From the NCBI GenBank assembly GCA_963748075.1, contig CAVVHQ010000024.1, positions 82,408-146,407 of the forward strand: a DNA stretch of 64,000 bases. The letters run 5' to 3'. The notes under the pieces are model-generated. The model was not told where the DNA came from and did not search any database. It was given only the letters and a program-made list of their open reading frames with translations. Every line of letters begins with the position of its first letter. Positions within the stretch are counted from its first letter, which is position 1. The translations under genes and the position numbers were made by a program. This DNA comes from VRUE01 sp963748075. Its GTDB lineage: Bacteria > Actinomycetota > Thermoleophilia > Solirubrobacterales > 70-9. Below are positions 41,591 through 50,390 of this stretch, piece after piece.

Positions 41591-42958
41591 GTGGGCCGTG
41601 GGATGCCGCCGGAGACCCGATACGCGCGCAGCGGCGACGTGGGGATCGCCTATCAGGTGGTCGGCGAGGGGGAGATGGACCTGGTCGTCGCCTTCCCCTT
41701 CATCTCCCACCTCGACCTGCTCTGGGAGAACCCCGCGCAGGCCCACTTCATGCGGAGGCTCGGGTCGTTCGCCCGGGTGATCCTCTTCGACCGGCGCGGG
41801 GTCGGCCTCTCGGATCCCGTAGGCAAGCCGGCGACGCTGGAGGAGCGGATGGACGACGTCCGCGCGGTGATGGACGCTGCCGGCTCCGAGCGCGCCGCCC
41901 TGCTGGGCATGTCGGAGGGGTCGACGATGTGCATGCTGTTCGCCGCGACCTACCCGGAGCGCACCGCGGCGCTGGTGCTCTGGGGGGCGATGGCCCGCTC
42001 GACCAGGGCCGACGACTACCCGTGGGCGCCCGAGAGGGAGGCGGTCGAGGAAGCGCAGGAGGAGCTGGTGGGACCGCTCTGGGGGAAGGGGGCGACGATC
42101 GACATCTTCTCGCCGAGCCTCGCCGACAACGCCCGCGCCCGCGAGTTCCAGGCCCGTTTCGAGCGCCAGGCTGCCAGCCCGATGCGGGTGCAACAGCTTT
42201 TCGAGATGTTCCTCGACACCGACGTGCGCGACGCCCTGCCGCTGATCCAGTCGCCGACCCTGATCCTGCACCGCCGCAACGACCGCGCCGTCAACGTGCG
42301 CGCCGCGCGCTGGCTGGCCGAGCAGATCGAGGACAGCCGCTTCGTCGAGCTGGAGGGCGAAGACCACTTCCCCTGGGTGGGGAACAGCGACGCGGCGCTG
42401 GAGGCGATCGAGGAGTTCCTCACCGGGGTGCGGCCGGGCCCGGCGCCGGAGCGGGTGCTGGCGACGGTGCTGTTCACCGACATCGTCGATTCCACCCGAC
42501 GGGCGACGGAGATGGGCGACCGCCGCTGGCGCGACCTGCTCGAGGAGCACCAGCAGCTGGTCCGCGAGCGGCTGGCACGGTTCGAGGGGCGCGAGATCAA
42601 GACGACCGGCGATGGCTTCCTGGCGATCTTCGACGGGCCGACCCGGGCGGCGGAGTGCGCGCGCGCGATCGCCGACGACATGCCCGCGCTGGGGATCGAG
42701 GTGCGGGCCGGCCTGCACACCGGCGAGGTCGAGCTGATCGGCGAGGACATCGGCGGCATCGCCGTCCACGTCGCCGCCCGGATCTCGGCCCTGGCCGGCC
42801 CAGGCGAGGTGCTGACCTCGCGCACCGTCCGCGACCTCGCCGCCGGCTCCGGCGTCGACTTCGAGCCGTTCGGCCGCCACGAGCTGAAGGGCGTCCCCGA
42901 CGAGTGGGAGATCTACAGCGTCGCCTCGACCCCGCTCTCGGCCGGCGCGGTCGCCTGA
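41591..42958 (+). CDS. Alpha/beta hydrolase - class III adenylate/guanylate cyclase fusion
   Basis: 455 residues. Residues ~5-280 form an alpha/beta hydrolase (VILFDRRGVGLSDP, nucleophile elbow GMSEGSTMCML, late His in EGEDHFPW). Residues ~295-450 are a class III cyclase (VLFTDIVDSTRRATEMGD, REIKTTGDGFLAIFD, VRAGLHTGEVE, GIAVHVAARISALAGPGEVLTS). Both metal aspartates and the Lys in EIKTTGDG, which specifies adenine, are present. Such fusions occur in Actinobacteria, with the hydrolase presumably as ligand sensor. No membrane segment is seen. Start at GTG 41591 or ATG 41603. Confidence 0.9.
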   Translation: MGRGMPPETRYARSGDVGIAYQVVGEGEMDLVVAFPFISHLDLLWENPAQAHFMRRLGSFARVILFDRRGVGLSDPVGKPATLEERMDDVRAVMDAAGSERAALLGMSEGSTMCMLFAATYPERTAALVLWGAMARSTRADDYPWAPEREAVEEAQEELVGPLWGKGATIDIFSPSLADNARAREFQARFERQAASPMRVQQLFEMFLDTDVRDALPLIQSPTLILHRRNDRAVNVRAARWLAEQIEDSRFVELEGEDHFPWVGNSDAALEAIEEFLTGVRPGPAPERVLATVLFTDIVDSTRRATEMGDRRWRDLLEEHQQLVRERLARFEGREIKTTGDGFLAIFDGPTRAAECARAIADDMPALGIEVRAGLHTGEVELIGEDIGGIAVHVAARISALAGPGEVLTSRTVRDLAAGSGVDFEPFGRHELKGVPDEWEIYSVASTPLSAGAVA

Positions 42959-43014
42959 CCGGCGAAGGACGCATGGCGTAGGGCTGCGGCGCAGCCGGTT
43001 AGGCTGGCTCGCCG

Positions 43015-44391
43015 ATGCTCTTCGAGAGCCGAATCGGAGCGATCCTGCTCGCCGTAGCGACGACGGCGACCGCGGCGACGGCTTCCGCCGCGCCGCAGCA
43101 GGTCGAGGTCCCGCCCGGCAACCCCTACTACCTGCTGCTGCGCGCGGAGCAGAGCCCGCAGGTGGGCTACGGACAATCGGTGGGCGGCTGCACGATCGTG
43201 CCGGACGCTTCGTGTCCGGGAGCGCGGCTGGCCGGCCGGAGCCTGGCGGGTGGGCAGCTCGCCCGCGCCGACCTCACGGGGCTGCGCCTGCGCGGCGGCT
43301 CGCTCGCCCTTGCGCTGCTCTCCTACGCGCGCCTCCAGCGGGCCGACCTGAGGGGCGTTGAAATGATCGGCTCCTCGCTGAGCTTCGCTCGCTTGCAGAG
43401 GGCCGACCTGGGCGGCGCGAAGCTCACCTTCTCGGGCATCGCCGACGCCGACCTGCGCGGTGCCCGCCTGGCTCGCTCGGACGGCTACTTCGGCGCGATC
43501 GTCGGCTCCGACCTTCGCGGCGCGAACATGCGCGGGATGGTCTTCTCGAACAGCGACGTCAACGGCAGCGACCTGCGCGGCGCCGATTTGCGCGGCGCCG
43601 ACCTCACGAACGCCGACCTGACGGGCTCCCGGCTGCGCGGCGCCGACCTGCGCCGCGCCCGCCTCTGCAACACCCTGATGCCGAACGGGAGCGTTCGGGC
43701 CCCGCGCAAGGGGCTCTGCCCCGGCCAGATCAGGCGTGGGCCGAAGCGCGCCCGGCCGATCGCCGTCGCGGCCGACAGCCCGCTGTTCCCGGCGGTCTAC
43801 GCGCTTCAGACCGGCACCCAGGTGCAGAGCGGCGCCCGCCTGCGGGGCTGCCGGATCGAGGCGTTCACCCGCTGCCGGCGGGCGAAGCTGCGCGGGGTCA
43901 GCCTGCAGGGCGGTTTCCTCGCCTACGCCGACCTCGGCAGGGCCGACCTCCGCGGGGTCAACTTCCAGCTCGGCTCGCTGGCCTTCGGCCGCGCGGTCGC
44001 CGCGCGGCTCGACGGAGCCCAGCTCGGCGGCACCTCGTTTGCCGACGCCGACCTCAGCGGGGCGTCGATGCGGACCACGACGCTGGGGCTTTCGGTGTTC
44101 GCCGGGACGAAGCTGAGGAAGGCCGACCTGCGCGGCGCGGACGGGCGCTCCGCCACCTTCGACGGCGCCGACCTGCGCGGCGCGAAGCTGGGCGGCGCCA
44201 ACCTGGCGACCTCGACCCTGGTCGGGACCGACCTGCGGGGCGCCGATCTCAGCGGCGCGAACCTCAGCGAATCCAGCCTGGTGGGCGCAAAGCTGGGCGG
44301 CGCCGAGCTGTCCGGCGCGGCCTTCTGCAACACGACCATGCCGGACGGCTCGCTGGGGAATCCCAGCGCGACCCCCTGCCCGGACGCCTGA
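43015..44391 (+). CDS. Secreted pentapeptide-repeat protein, duplicated two-lobe architecture
   Basis: 458 residues. A signal peptide (about 1-26, ending ASAAP) precedes two blocks of A(D/N)LxG repeats (about 70-222 and 285-450) that should fold as right-handed quadrilateral beta-helices. Each block opens with a Cys-containing cap (GCTIVPDASCPGA; GCRIEAFTRCRRA) and closes with CNTxMPxGSxxxPxxxxCP, so the whole unit is an internal duplication with probable disulfides. Exported pentapeptide proteins are of unknown function; DNA mimicry of the Qnr kind is unlikely outside the cell. Confidence 0.88.
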   Translation: MLFESRIGAILLAVATTATAATASAAPQQVEVPPGNPYYLLLRAEQSPQVGYGQSVGGCTIVPDASCPGARLAGRSLAGGQLARADLTGLRLRGGSLALALLSYARLQRADLRGVEMIGSSLSFARLQRADLGGAKLTFSGIADADLRGARLARSDGYFGAIVGSDLRGANMRGMVFSNSDVNGSDLRGADLRGADLTNADLTGSRLRGADLRRARLCNTLMPNGSVRAPRKGLCPGQIRRGPKRARPIAVAADSPLFPAVYALQTGTQVQSGARLRGCRIEAFTRCRRAKLRGVSLQGGFLAYADLGRADLRGVNFQLGSLAFGRAVAARLDGAQLGGTSFADADLSGASMRTTTLGLSVFAGTKLRKADLRGADGRSATFDGADLRGAKLGGANLATSTLVGTDLRGADLSGANLSESSLVGAKLGGAELSGAAFCNTTMPDGSLGNPSATPCPDA

Positions 44392-44401
44392 GCGCCGCCG
44401 C

Positions 44402-45760
44402 TCAGCGGGCCGCGAGGGCGACGCTGGCGCAGACGCTGCCGTCGGCGTGGACGTTGGTGATCTCGCCGGCGCCGAGCCGGGTCAGCAGGCCGCCGAACTC
44501 GCCCCGGAACATGAACGGGTCGGTGTCCTCGTAGAGCCTGCGGGCGGGCACGCCGGGCTCCATCGACGGGTACTCCTCGCGCTGCAGCTCGACCCGGCGC
44601 TGGGCGATGAAGTCGGCCTCCAGCGCGACCTGGATCGCCCGCTCCCAGCTCGAGGCGTCCTGGCGCCAGCCGAGCGTCACCCCGTGCCCGCCGAACTCGT
44701 GGGCCGGCTTCAGCACCAGGTGCTCGCGCTGCGCGCGGAGGTGCTCGACCAGATCCACCCGCCTCCCCGCGGGGTCCGTGGCGGGGCCGTCGACCACCAG
44801 CCGCGCCCAGGGGACGTGGCCGCGGATCGCCTCGCGCTCGGCAGCGCTGAAGCCGAAGTCCTGCTCCGGGTCGGTGAGCAGGGCGAAGATCGCCTTGTGC
44901 CCCAGCAGCTCGCTGCTGAACGGGTTGACCAGGCACACCGCCTCGGCGCGAACCGCGTCGAGGATCGGCTGCATCTCGTCGCCGCCGGCGAGGAACTCGC
45001 CGCTCAGCATCACCCGGTGGACCAGGTCGATCCCGGTCTCCCCGACGCGCAGCCGCCCGCCCGCGAAGCTGAACTCCGTCGGGTCGGCCACCACCGCCTC
45101 GACGCCGCGCGTGGCGTAGAAGTCGCGGTCCAGCTCGACGCCGGTGAGCCGCACCGGATCGCCCGTCCTGGTGAGGATCCCGATCCTCGGCTTGCCCTTC
45201 CCGCCCCACTCCTCCCAGGTGTCCAGCAGCGCGCCGAGCTGGCGCTGCTGGAGGCGCAGCGGCCGCAGCGCGTACTCCTCGCCGAAGCGTCGGTAGACGT
45301 CCATCCCCTCGAAGAAGTCGAGGATCGCGTCGTTGTGGCCCGCCCCCTGCGGGGTGTCGGCGTTGGTCTCGATGAAGTGCAGGCGGGTGCGCGCCAACGA
45401 CGCGTCGAGGCGGACCAGGGCGCCCTCGCCGGCCACTCGGGGCTCGAGCCGCAGCAGATCGCCGATCCAGTCGTGGAGGTTGCCGAGGTGGAGCTGGTAG
45501 AGCCGCCGGTCGGAGGCGAGCGCGCCGCGCACCTTGCGCACTGCGCCCAGGAGCAGCGCCGCGACCCTCGCCTGCTGTGCCAGTCGCTCCTCCGCGACGA
45601 AGTGGGGTCGCAGCACCGTGCAGAGGGGCCGCCCGTCCAGCTCCAGGTCCCGCTCGGCGAAGTGGGCGCCCCAGCCGGCGACGGCGTCGTCCAGGTCGGG
45701 TTCCGCCGCCAGCAGCTCGTTCCATCGCGAGATCGCGTCGGCGGTCGAGAAGCCGGCCAT
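44402..45760 (-). CDS. Circularly permuted ATP-grasp-type protein
   Basis: 452 residues. TRLHFIETNADTPQGAGHNDAIL and HLVLKPAHEFGGHGVTLGW followed by the FMFRGEFGGLLTRLGAGEITNVHADGS ending resemble circularly permuted ATP-grasp proteins related to glutathionylspermidine synthase. They would ligate an amine to a carboxylate, but the substrate is unknown. ATG 45760 is preferred because the upstream frame encodes atypical Arg-rich sequence. The family call is from motif pattern only. Confidence 0.65.
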   Translation of the reverse strand: MAGFSTADAISRWNELLAAEPDLDDAVAGWGAHFAERDLELDGRPLCTVLRPHFVAEERLAQQARVAALLLGAVRKVRGALASDRRLYQLHLGNLHDWIGDLLRLEPRVAGEGALVRLDASLARTRLHFIETNADTPQGAGHNDAILDFFEGMDVYRRFGEEYALRPLRLQQRQLGALLDTWEEWGGKGKPRIGILTRTGDPVRLTGVELDRDFYATRGVEAVVADPTEFSFAGGRLRVGETGIDLVHRVMLSGEFLAGGDEMQPILDAVRAEAVCLVNPFSSELLGHKAIFALLTDPEQDFGFSAAEREAIRGHVPWARLVVDGPATDPAGRRVDLVEHLRAQREHLVLKPAHEFGGHGVTLGWRQDASSWERAIQVALEADFIAQRRVELQREEYPSMEPGVPARRLYEDTDPFMFRGEFGGLLTRLGAGEITNVHADGSVCASVALAAR

Positions 45761-46158
45761 GCCGCGCATTCTCGCCAAACCATGCGAGGACCGACCCATG
45801 AGAGGGAGCGGGCGGGCTAGGCCGTGGCGTCTGCTCACCGGGGTCCGCCAACGACGCCCCGCTCCCGGCAAGCGCCCGGTCGCGGGCCTGGACGGGCAGG
45901 CGCTTCCAGGCCACCGGCAACGCTAGGGGCTGTGCCGGACACGAACCGGGGCACGAGAAAGCGACCGGTGGCGACGCGCGTAGCCTGCCTCGCGCGTAGC
46001 CTTCGCGCTTAGAAGCTCGTTGCGTCACCTTCGAGATCGGCCCCGGTGGGCTTCCGCGGTTCCTCTCTCTGCCAGTCGCAGGAACGAACCTAGCGGCCGC
46101 GTCCGGCGCGCGCTAGGGGTAGCGGCCGCCCGATCCCGCAAAGTGCGGGAACAGGCGG
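45761..46158. other. Intergenic stretch without recognised gene
   Basis: 398 bp between two leftward genes. It holds a 7-bp hairpin (TCCCGCA / TGCGGGA, about 46132-46148) just downstream of the prephenate-dehydratase-like gene that may end its transcript. It also holds a short direct repeat GCGCGTAGCCT near 45975-46005 and a NotI-like repeated GCGGCCGC context at 46094 and 46122. Open frames here lack family features. I see no tRNA or protein gene. Confidence 0.4.
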
Positions 46159-46773
46159 CTAGACGAGCGCCGGTCGACGGAACAGATCGGCGGAGGGGAT
46201 GCCGATCACCTCGCCCTGGAAGCGCTTCTGGCGCCCGTAGACGACCCAGGTGGTGTCGATTTCGCCGATCTCCAGGTCCAGCCGCAGCTCGTCGGGGTGC
46301 TTGTCGAGGTGCTCGAGGTGGGTCAGACCGGCGTCGTAGTCGCCGCGCAGCAGCGCCTCGGCGACGATCGGCTTGGAGATCTGCGGGATCACCTCCTCCC
46401 ACTCGTCCAAATCGAGGTAGCCCATCGTGGCGGGGACGATCCCCAGCGAGCGCGGCCGCTCCACGTCCCGGCGGCTGAGCACCGCCAGCGCCTTGGTCGG
46501 GTAGATGAAGGTGTCGACGACGAAGACTTCGGTCCAGTGCTTCTCGGTGATCTCGTGCACCTTCGGGTGGGCGCTGCACTGGACGAGGAAGGCGCCGGGC
46601 GTCTCGCGAACCATCTCCAGACCGGCGAAGAGGTCGGTGGTCAGGACGATCTCGTAGTCCTCGACCCCCTGGAAGCGCAGGTATTCCCTCGTCGCCCGCT
46701 CGTGGCAGGTGCCCTCCGGCCCGAGCGTGATCAGCGTGATTCCCTCTCCATCTGCTCGGCTCGTCACACGCAC
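46159..46773 (-). CDS. Prephenate dehydratase-like / BacA-like protein
   Basis: About 193-205 residues. ITLITLGPEGTCHERATREYL is the hallmark opening of prephenate dehydratases and of BacA-type prephenate decarboxylases, and the rest has the two-lobed periplasmic-binding-like layout (AGFLVQCSAHPKVHEI; GIVPATMGYLDLDEWEEVIPQI; GDYDAGLTHLEHL). There is no ACT domain, and the TRDTTRF-type catalytic motif is not evident, so true dehydratase activity is doubtful. GTG 46773 or 46767 are possible starts; an ATC at 46740 placed five bases after GGAG (46746-46749) is an alternative that matches the family N-terminus. Confidence 0.65.
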   Translation of the reverse strand: MRVTSRADGEGITLITLGPEGTCHERATREYLRFQGVEDYEIVLTTDLFAGLEMVRETPGAFLVQCSAHPKVHEITEKHWTEVFVVDTFIYPTKALAVLSRRDVERPRSLGIVPATMGYLDLDEWEEVIPQISKPIVAEALLRGDYDAGLTHLEHLDKHPDELRLDLEIGEIDTTWVVYGRQKRFQGEVIGIPSADLFRRPALV

Positions 46774-46822
46774 AAGAATAGTCGAGTAAATCAAAGGTTC
46801 ATGCGTTTCGTCGTGACGCCGG

Positions 46823-47680
46823 TCAGGCGGGGAGCGCTGCGGCGGCACTGCGGGCCGGCATCAGCAGGGCTGAGAGGCAGACCATCGCGAAGGCGGTCGC
46901 CTGCAGAGCTACGCCCAGCGGGGTCGGCGAGAGCGGGTCGCCGAAGACGAGCACGCCGCCGGCGATCTGAGTTGCGTTGGCGACCAGGCCCATCAAGCCG
47001 ATCGTCTCGATCGCGCCGCCGCGCTGCAGCGCCGCCACCGCCGCGTACTGGGCGAGCGCGCCGCAGACCACGGTGAGCGCGATCCAGGGGGCGACGACCG
47101 CGATCGAGACTCCGCCGACCGCGGTCAGCCCCTTGATCGCGATCCCCGCGAAGGCGAAGAGGATCCCGGCGAGCACGGCGAGCAGGACGCCGCGGCGGGC
47201 CGCGAGTCGCTCGGCGCGGTGGCCGAGCGCGAAGCCGCTGGCGAGCAGGACCAGCCCTCCCTCGAAGCCGAGGATGCCGGCTGTGGAGAAGCCGGAGCGG
47301 CTGCCGTGGAAGTGGGGCACGGTGAGGGCCAGGAGGACGAGGCCGGAGGCGCCGAGCAGCAGAGCCAGCCACTGGCGGCGCTCGACCGGGTCGCCGAAGA
47401 TCCGCTGCGACATCACCGCCAGGGTGACCGCGCCCCCGGCGAGCACCGCCTGCACGAGGGAGATCGGCGCCAGCGAGAGAGCGGCGACGTGGACCAGCCA
47501 GGCGATCGCGGCCAGCCCCCAGCCCGCGGCGAACCAGGGCGACGCCGCGAGTGTGCGGGCGCTGCGCAGCGGCTGCTGGATGCGGACCGGCGCGACGCGG
47601 TGGCAGCCGCGGTGCTTGAGCAGCGCGGCGAGGTTGGTCATCAGACCGGCGACCAGCGCAAGGGCGATGCCGACCTCCAT
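46823..47680 (-). CDS. DMT/EamA-like membrane transporter
   Basis: 285 residues with nine to ten helices and the internal two-fold EamA repeat: LAPISLVQAVLAGGAVTLAVMSQRIFGDPVERRQWLALLLGASGLVLLAL, and again IETIGLMGLVANATQIAGGVLVFGDPL. The N-terminus GLMTNLAALLKHRG resembles the NIPA/EamA group. The transported compound is unknown. It is followed by the prephenate-dehydratase-like gene in the same direction. Confidence 0.85.
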   Translation of the reverse strand: MEVGIALALVAGLMTNLAALLKHRGCHRVAPVRIQQPLRSARTLAASPWFAAGWGLAAIAWLVHVAALSLAPISLVQAVLAGGAVTLAVMSQRIFGDPVERRQWLALLLGASGLVLLALTVPHFHGSRSGFSTAGILGFEGGLVLLASGFALGHRAERLAARRGVLLAVLAGILFAFAGIAIKGLTAVGGVSIAVVAPWIALTVVCGALAQYAAVAALQRGGAIETIGLMGLVANATQIAGGVLVFGDPLSPTPLGVALQATAFAMVCLSALLMPARSAAAALPA

Positions 47681-47707
47681 GCCGCCCCCCCGCCTACCGC
47701 CCGCCGT

Positions 47708-48907
47708 TCACGCCGGCACCTTGGACCTGGAGCGGCGGCGTCGCTTGCGGGGCCGACGCCGCGGGGCCGGCGACGCCACGTCGGCGGGCGCGGGGGAGCC
47801 CCCGGCGCGGTCGAACTCGCCGGCCAGGCCGAGGTCGTGGGCGATGCGGCGCATCTCGGGCGCCTGGTCGCCGAGGACGAAGCTGATCCCCGTGCCGCTG
47901 CGTCCGGCTCGGCCGGTGCGGCCGACCCGGTGCACGTAGGCGTCGCGGTTGCCGGGGGCGTCGAAGTTGACCACGTGGGTGATGCCGGTGACGTCGATTC
48001 CGCGGGCCGCGACGTCGGTCGCGACCAGCACGTCGACGGCGCCGTCCTCGAAGCGGGCGAGAGCGCGTTCGCGCTGGCCCTGGCTTTTGTTGCCGTGCAT
48101 CGCGACGGCCTCCAGGTCGTGCTTGCGCAGCCGCTTGACCAGCCGGTCGGCGCCCCGCTTGGTGCGGACGAAGACCAGCGTGCGGTCGCCCTCGTCGTCG
48201 CGAAGCTGCTCGACCAGCCGCTCGAGCTTGGCGCCCGGCGAGTCGACGTGCAGGAAGCGGTGCTCGATGTCGAGTTCCTCGCGCTCGCTCGCCGCCTGAG
48301 TGTGGCGGCGCGGCTTGCGCGTGTAGCCCGCGGCGAGCTTGCCGGTGGCGCCCTCCAGGGTCGCCGAGAAGAACAGGGTCTGACGCTCGCTCGGCGTCTG
48401 GCGGACGATCCGGTCGACGGCGGGCTTGAACCCCATGTCGAGCATCCGGTCGGCCTCGTCGAGGACGAGGATGCGGACCCGCTTCAACGAGACGACGCCG
48501 CGGTCGATCAGGTCCTCGAGCCGGCCCGGGGTGGCGACGAGGACGTCGGCGCGCCGAGCCGCGTCGATCTGGGGGCCGAAGCCGACGCCGCCGTAGACGG
48601 CGGCGATGCGCAGCCGGCGGGCGCCGGCGACGGAGCGCAGCTCGTCGACGATCTGGCTCGCCAGCTCGCGGGTGGGAGCGAGGACGAGGGCGGAGGTGCG
48701 CTTCGCCCCCGGCTCGATCAGGTCGACCAGCGGCAGGCCGAAGGCGAACGTCTTGCCGGACCCGGTGGGCGCCTGGACGAGCAGGTCAAGGCCGGCGAGC
48801 GCGTCGCGGATGACCGTCTGCTGGATGGGGAAGGGCTGTGAGATGCCGCGCTGCGAGAGTGCGCGCACGACAGGGCTGGAGATGCCGAGATCGGCAAACG
48901 ATTCGAT
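47708..48907 (-). CDS. DEAD-box RNA helicase (RhlE-like)
   Basis: About 399 residues: aromatic upstream residue in SFADLGISSPVV, Q motif GISQPFPIQ, Walker A APTGSGKT, PTRELASQI, DEADRMLDMGF, SAT, then domain 2 with VATDVAARGIDV and HRVGRTGRAGR. A very basic tail (RRRPRKRRRRSRSK) should bind RNA. The family N-terminus reads back to an ATC codon at 48907, eight bases after AAGGAG. An in-frame TAA lies just upstream, and the first canonical start is GTG 48868, which would remove the conserved Phe 17 residues before the Q motif. The ATC start is therefore preferred. Confidence 0.92.
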   Translation of the reverse strand: MESFADLGISSPVVRALSQRGISQPFPIQQTVIRDALAGLDLLVQAPTGSGKTFAFGLPLVDLIEPGAKRTSALVLAPTRELASQIVDELRSVAGARRLRIAAVYGGVGFGPQIDAARRADVLVATPGRLEDLIDRGVVSLKRVRILVLDEADRMLDMGFKPAVDRIVRQTPSERQTLFFSATLEGATGKLAAGYTRKPRRHTQAASEREELDIEHRFLHVDSPGAKLERLVEQLRDDEGDRTLVFVRTKRGADRLVKRLRKHDLEAVAMHGNKSQGQRERALARFEDGAVDVLVATDVAARGIDVTGITHVVNFDAPGNRDAYVHRVGRTGRAGRSGTGISFVLGDQAPEMRRIAHDLGLAGEFDRAGGSPAPADVASPAPRRRPRKRRRRSRSKVPA

Positions 48908-49042
48908 GGTGTGGGCTCCTTTTCGAGCGAATTAGGGAGATCCAGCGACCCCTAAGCGCAAAGAGCACACGGAGGAAACGGAACCTCTCGGGCGGCAAAG
49001 GCGCCAGCCCGACCCGACCACGGTAGCAGGCAAAGGGCCCGA

Positions 49043-50371
49043 TCAGGCCGTTCGGGTGCGCCGGGCGGGGCGCATCGAATCGTCGATCGCTGCCGCGAGC
49101 CGCTCCGCCTCGCCCTCCCGCAGGCCGCTGGTGGTGATGCGAATCGCGCGGCCGCTCTGCAGGCGGTAGGGCGCTCCGGGGGAGACGGCCCAGCCGGCCT
49201 CCAGCAGAGCCTGCACGACCGCGGTTTCCTCGGGGACCGGGATCCAGACCGTGATGCCGGCCGGCGCCTCCACCTCGACCCCCCGCTTCGCCAGGGCGAC
49301 GAGCAGGCCCTCGCGGCGCTCGCCGTAGGCGTCGGCGGCGCAGCGCAGCGTTGCGACTACCCCGGAGTCCGACCAGAGGTCCGCGACCAGCCGCTGCAGC
49401 AGGTGGCTTACCCACTGCGGCCCGACCGCCTGGCGGCCGCGTACCCGGCTGATCGTCTGCGCGTCGCCGGCGAGCAGGGCGAGCCGGAGGTCCGGGCCGA
49501 GCGACTTCGCCACTGAGCGGGCCGCCGCCCAGCGGCGCCGGCCGTCGGTCAGGGTGAGGCGCGGCGCCCCGGCAATCGGTCCGAGGTGGTCGTCCTCGAG
49601 GACGACCACCTCGGGCTTCCGGGCGAGGACCTTGCGCAGCGCTGCGGCCCGCTCATCGTCGAGCGAGGCCCCGGTGGGGTTCTGGCCGCGCGGGTTGACG
49701 ACCACGGCGGCGACGCCCTCGCCGAGCGCCACGCCGAGCGCCGCCGGGACCATCCCCCTCCGGTCCACGGGCACCGGCCGCAGCGCCAGGCCGAGCGCCC
49801 GAAACAGGTCGAACAGGCCGGCGTAGCCGGGGTCCTCCACCGCGACCACGTCGCCCGGTCGCAGCTGCGCCTGAACGGCCCGCTCGATCCCGTCGAGCGC
49901 GCCGCTGACCACGGCGATCTCCCCGGCGTCGATCCCGGTTGCTGTCAACTCCGCCGCGGCCAGCTCGCCCAGCTCGGGGAGGACCGGCTCGTCGCCGTAG
50001 AGCTGGCGCGGCGGCTCCAGTCGTCGCAGGAAGGGGGTCAAGTCAGGCAGCAGCTCGGGGTCGGGGTTGCCGCTGGCCAGATCGCGGGCGCCCGGCGGGA
50101 CGGACGGCGCGAACCAGTGTCCGGCGACCGGCGGGCGCCAGCTGACGTAGGCGCCGCTGCGCGCCCGGGTGACGACGAGACCGCGCGAGCGCAGCTCGGA
50201 GAAGGCCGCTGCGACGGTCGCCGGGCTGACCCCCAGCTCGGTGGCGAGTGGGCGGACCGCCGGCAGCGGGTCGCCGGGGCCGAGCGCGCCCTCCTCGACC
50301 CCGCGCTCGACGCTGGCGGCGATCTCCGCAGCGCTCTGCCCGCTGATGCGATATTGTGTCAGTTCAGTCAA
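49043..50371 (-). CDS. MocR-like GntR/aminotransferase transcriptional regulator
   Basis: About 442 residues. The N-terminal winged helix-turn-helix (LPAVRPLATELGVSPATVAAAFSELRSRGLVVTRARSGAYV) is fused to a PLP fold type I aminotransferase-like domain with VEDPGYAGLFDLFRALGL and NPRGQNPTGASL. The Schiff-base Lys is probably the one in AARSVAKSLGPDLR. MocR proteins often control PLP or transport genes. TTG 50371 is the likely start; the frame extends to 50398. It diverges from a PNPOx-like gene, a classic MocR target type. Confidence 0.88.
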   Translation of the reverse strand: MTELTQYRISGQSAAEIAASVERGVEEGALGPGDPLPAVRPLATELGVSPATVAAAFSELRSRGLVVTRARSGAYVSWRPPVAGHWFAPSVPPGARDLASGNPDPELLPDLTPFLRRLEPPRQLYGDEPVLPELGELAAAELTATGIDAGEIAVVSGALDGIERAVQAQLRPGDVVAVEDPGYAGLFDLFRALGLALRPVPVDRRGMVPAALGVALGEGVAAVVVNPRGQNPTGASLDDERAAALRKVLARKPEVVVLEDDHLGPIAGAPRLTLTDGRRRWAAARSVAKSLGPDLRLALLAGDAQTISRVRGRQAVGPQWVSHLLQRLVADLWSDSGVVATLRCAADAYGERREGLLVALAKRGVEVEAPAGITVWIPVPEETAVVQALLEAGWAVSPGAPYRLQSGRAIRITTSGLREGEAERLAAAIDDSMRPARRTRTA

Positions 50372-50384
50372 CCAAACTGTACTG
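50360..50384. promoter_or_regulatory. Inverted-repeat operator between MocR and the PNPOx-like gene
   Basis: CAGTTCAGT (50360-50368) and ACTGTACTG (50376-50384) are inverted repeats matching at 8 of 9 positions, spaced so their centres are about 16 bp apart. They overlap both start regions in a short AT-rich divergent promoter. MocR binding here is inference from the layout. Confidence 0.6.
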
Positions 50385-50390
50385 TAACAG

